In this document: in pieces, positions 57,331 through 64,000 of the stretch
Layout: each line of letters opens with the position of its first letter
Numbering within the stretch: position 1 is the first letter of the stretch
Source: Omphalotus guepiniiformis
Taxonomy: Eukaryota; Basidiomycota; Agaricomycetes; Agaricales; Omphalotaceae
Direction: 5' to 3'
DNA length: 64,000 bases
NCBI GenBank assembly: GCA_028554645.1
Contig: JAQOOI010000022.1
Span: 2,790,001-2,854,000, forward strand
Notes under the pieces: model-generated
What the model was told of the DNA's origin: nothing
What the model saw: only the letters and a program-made list of their open reading frames with translations
Database searches by the model: none
Made by a program: the position numbers and the translations under genes

Positions 57331-59010
57331 TCACTGTTCTGACCTGAGTGCATATATAACTATAATAGCCTGGCGACCATGGTGATCAAACTTCAATTGT
57401 GTTGCATTCAATTCATTTTCTAGTAAGAGATTGTTTTTAGTCTCAATTCCATCATGAAACCATATTCCTTCTTCATTTATAGATCTTGAGGTGAAGTGAA
57501 AACCACCATAATATATAATTGAGCATAATTTGAAGTGATATGAATGCTCAGCTATATTGACAGTTATATCTCTTTGCAGTTCAATGTTGTTTCTTTGTGT
57601 TAAATGGAAATTTAGGAAAATAGGAATTTGATGAAAAATCAAAGTAGATTGCATTTCTTTGTGCATGCAATTGTTGCAGATAGTATTAGATTTATGAAAT
57701 GCTATATAGTTCCACCATTCTTGAATAGTGTTAGGTGTTTGATTAGTTGCATACCATTTAGAAAGAAAATAAGAGTGCAAAGATGTGTTTCTACACACTT
57801 CACACAACTTTTCAATTGAATATAGTGGTGAATGATGCTGTTGCAAGACAGTTAATACTTCATCTACATCTGTTCCCAATGCTCCATACCTTGGAAATGC
57901 AGCTGAATTTTGAGCATGTAGTTGGTCTCTAAACTGATTTCTTATTTGTGATAGGCTTATTTTATTTTGGCAGTGTTCTTCAAACTTGCCTAATAACCAA
58001 TTTAGTGATGGTATATCACAGTTACTCATTGAATTAGAACTGCTATGCCTAGTAGATAACCACAATATATATAAGCAAGTAAGCAAAGAGTCATAGGCAC
58101 AACTATAGTTTATATTATCCCACTCAATACCTTCTATTTTATTTTCATGATTTGTTTCTAAGTTTTCATTGTTAAGATATTGTAAAATCTCATTATCCTT
58201 CCAGTGCAAAGCTGGATGAAGATTTATAGGCACACACTCTGAATTTTTTAACTGATGATATTGATACCAACTTTTAATTAAAGAAGTTCTATAAGAACCT
58301 ACTATAGATGCAGGCAATTTACCTTCAAATTTCAACCTTGTTATCTCATCTAATATTTCTAAATGGCGAAATTCTTGTCGCAAAAATCCATCTAAACCTC
58401 CTGTAAGTTTGGTGACATCCAAATTTCCAATTAAAACTGTGTTTTCTGCAAATGCACTTCTTGAGAGTGATGTGTAATAAGATTGACAAGAATTCAATTG
58501 ACTTAGTTCAACAATGTTTATAGGTCTTGTTTTTCCTTGACTTGCATAGTCAGTTAAAGCAAATAGAGGTAAAACCTCAACTTGCTCTCGATTTATAGAA
58601 ATATAGTAACCACTAGGCAGCTGATAATAGGTGTGCTTCTTAGATCTTGATATTGGCACGACATTTTCAGGCAAACCTGGAATATTTACATTAGTAGTTG
58701 GATTGCTAAGTTTAATAAACAATGTTTGAAGTACAGGTTTGTTGTCTGGACCCATGTATGATTCCCATCCAACCACAGTACCTTCTTGACCATTGGTTAT
58801 ACTTAGTTCTGTGGCCACATTATACTTAATTATAACAGGCATATGCAAACAAATATCTAATTTACCTGTTATAAGTTTATCACAACAAGAAGCAGGTCTA
58901 TTCCATAATATATTTTTCAAATTTATTGTTAATTGATCAGGTTTTAATAGTTTCTGCTTAAAAGTGGATCTGTTTTTAATGAATTCATCAGTATTTTTTT
59001 TCAGTTTCAC
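57331..59010 (-). pseudogene. Helitron protein, C-terminal part: helicase end and USP-like cysteine-protease domain
   Basis: Continuation of the helicase in another frame. The start of this piece (about 59005) follows from the upstream frame if one base of an A8 run is ignored. It carries the last helicase motifs: INREQVEVLPLFALTDYASQ, GKTRPINIVELSQLNSCQS and YYTSLSRSAFAENTVLIGNL. FLRQEFRHLEILDEITRL and KFEGKLPASIVGSYRTSL follow. From about residue 295 a second domain begins with WDNINYSCAYDSLLTCLYIL, which has the form of a USP-type deubiquitinase Cys box (N-x-S-C-A-Y). CEVCRNTS and ICNNCMH form two CxxC pairs like the USP zinc ribbon. YYGGFHFTSRSINEEGIWFH, near residue 500, resembles the His box, although the family's Tyr is replaced. 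The stop is TGA at 57331-57333. Substrate unknown. Confidence 0.8.
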
Positions 59011-62000
59011 TTAGAGTGTCAATAGAGTAAAAAGAATGAAGAATTTGACCAGTATCAGATGCAAACTGCTTGCAACCTATTTCATTGATGGCATCTTTAT
59101 AAATATTAAGTCCAGATATTATTGATACATTGCGGAATTTTGTGTCTGTTAAGTCAGGTGAGTGTTTATCATTAGTAGCTATTCTAGATTTCAAAAACTT
59201 AATATCTTCAGATGTGCAACTCTTATAGCGCATATTTTCCAATGCTTGTCGCAATTGATTATCTGCCACACTCTGATGTTTTTGTCTCATATTTTTTCGC
59301 AATATAACAACAGTTGTGACCTGATGCCATAATGCTTTACCTAATGCAGATAGCTGATCTTGATAATTTGTCCCTTTTTTAGAATTATAGGCATATAGTG
59401 ACTTGGAACCCATTACTGGAGGTAGTTGAGCAAAATCACCTGCAAAAATCATATTTATACCACCAAATGGTAAATCATGTTTACCAGTAAGTATTGTTAA
59501 TCTTTCATGTATTTGCTGTAAATCTTTGCAAGATAGCATAGAAATCTCATCTATAAATATGTAGTCAACTCCTTTTAATTGTTCGCGAAGTTTAATTAAT
59601 GATTTTTCACTAATTTTGTTTATTTTTTTATTTCCATATATGCCTAAAGCTGATTGATAGGTACTTCCTCCTAGTAAAGCTGCTGCAGATCCTGTTGGTG
59701 CTAGAACTCTGAATCTATAAAGATTTTTAGTTTGATTAAAAAATTCAAGCACACTTCTCAACACAGTGGTTTTACCTGTTCCTGCCATTCCACCTAAGTA
59801 CATTAATAGAGGTTTTTCTTTTTTAAAATTAATTAAATGTTGAGTAATAATATAAAATGCTCTTGCTTGTTCTTTGTTCAGACACTCATTTGAACTACAT
59901 ACAATTTCTTCCATTAAATTATGAATTGTATCACATGTGTCAAAAGAATTACTAGTAGAGTTGCAATCACTTAGCACATTTACTTGTCCAAAATTTGAAG
60001 TACTATTCTCAAAAGAATAACTTTTTTCATTTTGAAAGCAAAATTGCAAGTTTTTTCTTTCAATATTGTTTTGCTTTGCCTGATCAATAAGTATCTGCCA
60101 ATTGATGTTATTCTCTGTTTCTAGTGCCAATGCAGGAGACATATCAATATCAGGTAGTTGTTGGCAATTTTTGCTCCAACCAGAATTTTTAAGATGATTA
60201 GAAATAAAAATTGTTTTAGCAATTTGAGATTCTCCATATTTACCAAAAGAATATAATCTTGAATCATCTTCAAAGTCTATAAAGCTATCTTGATCATTTA
60301 AAAGTTGTGAGTCTGAAATATTTGATAAAGTATTAAAATATCCATTTATGTCTTCTTTTTTCATTTGTGAAGCATAATCATCTTGAGCATCTCTACATTC
60401 ATATCGAGTTTGAATATTATTCATGATTTGTTGCTCTCTATCAGAAAAGTTATGATTATTAAATGCCTCTTCCCAACTTTGATCATTAGATTTCAGATCT
60501 GAACCATTTCTCCACGGTTTGAACAACGTTAACATAGTACACCAATAATAATCTAGATCTCCCTTATCATTTCTAGGTAGATTTCCTCCAACAAAGTTAG
60601 CAACTATATTGTTTTGATTTCGAACATATCGAAACATATGAGTTAAATATAATGGATGTCCAGGTTGTGGTCTGTAACCATTTTTATCAGAAGAAACAAA
60701 ACTAACATCATCATTATCAATAGATTCATTGTTAATACTATTATCATCTTCATACTTACTTTGTCTTTTGTAGATTCGTGATTTTCTTGATAAGCGAATC
60801 CAATTATACACATTTACTTCTTTAAATTCCTCAGGCCGAAACATATAGTCAATCACAGGAGATAAACCTACATAATTTCCTGATATTTTATTGATTTTTA
60901 CATTGTTGCATAATTTACTTTCATTTTCAGCAAAATAATTCCTGATTTCTTGAGTAAAACTTTTCCAATATAAAACTATGAAAGTATGATCAGTATAATG
61001 ATCAGGATTTCCAAGAAGATAAAGAGAAGCCATTGGGCCTCCAATTTCAGATCTAGCAGACAAAGCATTAACAATTTTAGTCATAACTTTTCTAGCTTTT
61101 TCTGTTTTTTCAATAGAACTAGAAAGTAAAACATTATTTTTCTCATAAATTGATCTAATTATATCAAAGATCAAATAGGTTTTCAGTGGAGTTTTACAAA
61201 TGTAATCTGTGATATAAGCTATCACAGCTTTAATAGCAGTTCCAGATAGTAAACATGTCACATCTGTGTTGCATCTTGTTAAATATGTTATCACATGAGA
61301 AAATGTGTTTAGCATTGGTTCTGATTTTTTCATATTGATATGACCATTTTCACTATCTACAGATGTGTACTCAAAGCATGATCTTGGAAATCTTGCTTTG
61401 CATTTTCCATATTTGTTTTGGCAATTTCCTAGAAAACCTTTTCCTTTTTCATGACTCAAAAGTCCTCGCTCACAATCATGGACATTTGATCGATAAAGAA
61501 TATCATCAGTTTCATTTGCATAATTTATCCACCATGCTTGATTATTCACGCATTCATTGCACTGAGCACAATGATTTATGCAACAAGCTGGTACTTCACA
61601 AGGAAGAGTACCAATTGGTTGTTTATAGTCTATATGTGTTTCATTGGATAACACATTATCTTTTACAAAAGCCAGATCACCTGTAATAAAATCTCCACTA
61701 ACTGCACTTTCCAAATAATTTATAAGTTGTTTATTAAATGATGAATTTTTATCCATCAATAAATCACGTATTTGTTGAGGTGATTTAGTACCTCTAATCC
61801 ATAATAACATATGAAGATGCAGTGCTAAGCGCCCTTGTTGTTCAACTGTTCCATAGAATCCTAATGAATTTCCAAACCAACCTTCAGATTTATTATCTAT
61901 ACCAAGAATTTCACTTAAGAACAATTTTATATAGAAATGAAAGAAACGCGCGTGAGCTATTGGATTATCACTTACAATTTTCATTCGCTCAGAAAAAGAA

Positions 62001-62680
62001 TATAAATCAGGCTGAAAATTCTCATTATGATCAGAAAGATACACGCATATTGGATGGTATATATCTGCAGGTGCAATTGTAATATACCATGAAGGGCATC
62101 CACAATGATAGATTAATGAGTTTATTTCATTTTTCATTTTCTTTTTTGAAGTTATAGATCCATCAACACGCCAAGAAAGCAAATCCAAATCTGATAATAA
62201 CTGAAAACATTCTTTTTCCTCCTCACTTTCAGGTGAAATATGACAATTAGTGCTTTTCATTTTGTCACTCAAGTTTTTTAATACTAATGGTTTTAGTTTT
62301 ATTATTCTATCTATAACTTCTGGAAAGCGCTTATCTTCTAAAAGAAAATAACTTCCACTTGTAGTTGTCTTAATTTGATGATGAGAAAATGCTATTAAGC
62401 AAAACTCAGGATCTATTTGAAACCTTTTGTCATAATACATCAATAGATGTCTAATATGTTCAACTTCAGTCAAATCTGAAGTTCCAATACCACCACTACC
62501 ATATGGAAATAGCCAAGGAAACATGCGTGGATATAATTGTGGATTATTATATATTGATTCTATCTCAGTATCATGTCCTATTCCAAGCATACTTCCACCT
62601 GATTTCAACCAATTTAGTGCATGATTTTTCATTTGCTTATAATCCATAGTGCCTAGTTTTTCACCTGTTAAGCCATGAAT
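58988..62680 (-). pseudogene. Helitron protein, central part: Rep (HUH) and PIF1 helicase core
   Basis: An open frame of about 1,220 codons from ATG 62647, in frame with the upstream piece beyond a single TGA. The Rep region has LYPRMFPWLFPYGSGGIGTS, PSWYITIAPADIYHPICVYL and the HUH metal motif GRLALHLHMLLWIRG (about residue 275). The nuclease tyrosines are probably those in AVIAYITDYICKT (about 475). A variable Asn/Asp-rich stretch follows. The helicase has YLGGMAGTGKTTVLRS (P-loop, about 955), RVLAPTGSAAALLGGSTYQ, DYIFIDEISML (Walker B), MIFAGDFAQLPPV and VVILRKNMRQ. The frame is lost at 58988 after SETEKKY. Key Rep and helicase residues look intact, so the protein was active recently or is active in sister copies. 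Confidence 0.88.
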
Positions 62681-64000
62681 TCAAAATGGACATAAACCAG
62701 AAGAAGTACCATCCTCTTCAATATGATCATCAGCACCTATTGCTTCAGATATTTTATTAGTTTCAGCATATTGATATTCTATATTAACTGGAATACCAGA
62801 AATAGGATATTGATTTAAATTAGAACTAGATATTTTAAGATCTGCATATTCACTATTGTTTAATTTTAACCAGTTCAAGGCATCATAGATATATTGTCTT
62901 CTAACTAGAAATGGAGTTCTTTTTATATCTTCAATGACTGGCTGACAAGGTCCAGTGAAAATAATAGCCAATACATCATCTAAATCTTCAATAGGAGGAG
63001 GCAATGCATCATAAATTTTTGCAGTTGGATTAGCAAACATAACTGCATTAGCTACTAATTTTGATCCTCCACTTGCTAAGTGAGCAACACAAAAATTATG
63101 CCTAACTCTAGGTATAACTAATTTTTCCATCCATGATAATCTTTTTAACTCTTGTGGTTGCTCACCAATCCACATGTTAGCAGCAAGTGAATGTTGTGGA
63201 ATTTCTCCATTACACAGACTATTGCAGCATTGTTTGCAGATTTTATCACAATCTTTTAAAATGATTGGATCATCTTCTTTAGTTTTTTGTTTTTGAGCAA
63301 TAATTGAATTGCAAAGAAGATTTATGTTATCATGAATTTGATACGGAGACATTAAATCTGATTTTAAAGTTAAGCGGCCACAAACCATACAACCAGCTTC
63401 TTCAAACTTTTGTTTTTGAATACCTGAACAAAATTTATTCACAATGTTTTCTGTGAATTCTGCAGATCTAGGTTTTGGGGGAAAATCACATGCATTTGAT
63501 GATAAATCTGTGTCTCTGCTATTTAGTTTTAGATTCTTAGTATTAAATATAACACCATTGCAAGAAATAGCTCGAAATATCAAGCGATCTGAATTGCATA
63601 ACTCACAAGTATGAGTTTTTACTAAATAGCGCAGCTTTTTCCTTGTGTATGTTTTCTTACTAATATTTAAATGTTTAGCAACAATTGAAAACAACTTTGT
63701 TATGGGACAAAAGTCAAGCAATTTCTTAAGAGGTATGACACAAACAATGTCCATTTCTGTGTGATTCTTACTAGAAATATCATCTTCTCTACCTATAAAT
63801 TGAAAAGATAAATCATTATCAATTTGAAGTTCTGGAATAGAATATGGTCTCAACGCAGAACCACTCACACTGAATATCCGACCTCCGCCAATGGGATGCA
63901 GTGTTGCTGTGCAGGATTGATTGGTTTCAATAATTGACATATTACTAGCTATATCACAACCATGGCAGATAGAAATTGCACAACTATTTAAATCACAAGA
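62681..64000 (-). pseudogene. Helitron protein, N-terminal part (DUF6570-like, zinc-binding), open at window edge
   Basis: The frame is open to the window edge: before MSIIETNQSCTATLHPIGGG it reads CAISICHGCDIASN with no stop, so the true start is outside. It has several paired cysteines: THTCELCNSDRL, AGCMVCGRLTL and CDKICKQCCNSLCNG, a likely zinc-binding region as in the DUF6570 segment of fungal Helitron proteins. Further blocks are MWIGEQPQELKRLSWMEKLV, VRHNFCVAHLASGGSKLVAN and AIIFTGPCQPVIEDIKRTPF. It ends GTSSGLCPF followed by TGA (62681-62683) and then IHGLTGEKLGTMDYKQMKNH in the same frame, so only this codon separates it from the Rep part. Confidence 0.82.

Larger units (their letters stand above)
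57331..64000 (-). mobile_element. Autonomous-type Helitron (rolling-circle transposon), cut by right window edge
   Basis: The coding strand is minus and reads into the window from the right edge. The protein frames give DUF6570-like N-terminus, Rep (HUH), PIF1 helicase and a USP-like protease domain. The element is much richer in A and T than everything to its left. The frame is still open at position 64000, so the 5' part lies outside. The 3' terminus should be a short hairpin before CTRR. On the plus strand that would be YYAG followed by a hairpin somewhere below 57331, but I could not fix it with confidence. The 220 bp between 57111 and 57330 have mixed composition. Confidence 0.85.

Noticed and set aside
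1..64000. tRNA genes, rRNA or CRISPR arrays
   Set aside because: No B-box-like GGTTCGAATCC in a cloverleaf context, no rRNA-like sequence and no regularly spaced repeats were seen by eye.

Overview
The window looks like nuclear DNA of an agaricomycete (Basidiomycota). Genes are dense and lie on both strands. Most are cut by many short introns of about 50-70 nt with GT-AG ends. Several families are typical of that class: a DUF6699-like protein, a DUF7702-like membrane protein, a fungal F-box family and a Met4/CYS3-type bZIP. No rRNA, tRNA or CRISPR array was seen. Multi-exon models were built by eye, so outer limits are firmer than inner splice sites.

Positions 1-48,000 are mostly ordinary housekeeping sequence. 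From left to right they hold: the 3' part of a RhoGAP gene; two PIF1-like helicase paralogs placed head to head, each starting with an RNase H1-type hybrid-binding domain; the GATOR2/SEACAT subunit WDR24/Rtc1; an Ysc84/Lsb3-type actin-patch SH3 protein; a single-pass membrane protein; LAS1; a DUF7702-like membrane protein; a dienelactone hydrolase; an F-box protein; a prenylcysteine oxidase; an ammonium transporter; a SET protein; lipoyl(octanoyl) transferase; an NmrA-like NAD(P)-binding protein; UGO1; a five-C2 tricalbin; MTQ2; a Nudix hydrolase with a membrane tail; a DUF6699-like protein; and NPL4 with an NZF finger. A bZIP factor follows at 48,281.

After about 49,600 the character changes to accessory DNA. 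First comes a divergent pair of genes with no recognised function (49,648-52,495). Next is a patch of gene relics on one strand: a shortened polyketide-synthase dehydratase fused to the start of a thioester reductase, and a piece of an STK16/Env7-like kinase. Then comes an uncharacterised gene with one internal TGA (55,556-57,110). The window ends inside a strikingly AT-rich Helitron. Its Rep/helicase protein has a DUF6570-like N-terminus, an HUH Rep domain, a PIF1 helicase and a C-terminal USP-like cysteine-protease domain. The protein is interrupted only by one TGA and one single-base slip in an A run, so the element looks recent.

The most unusual points are the Helitron with its protease-like tail, the relic patch beside it that could be Helitron gene capture, the two uncharacterised mobile-like gene units, and the PIF1 pair in which the P-loop intron is GC-AG in one copy and GT-AG in the other.
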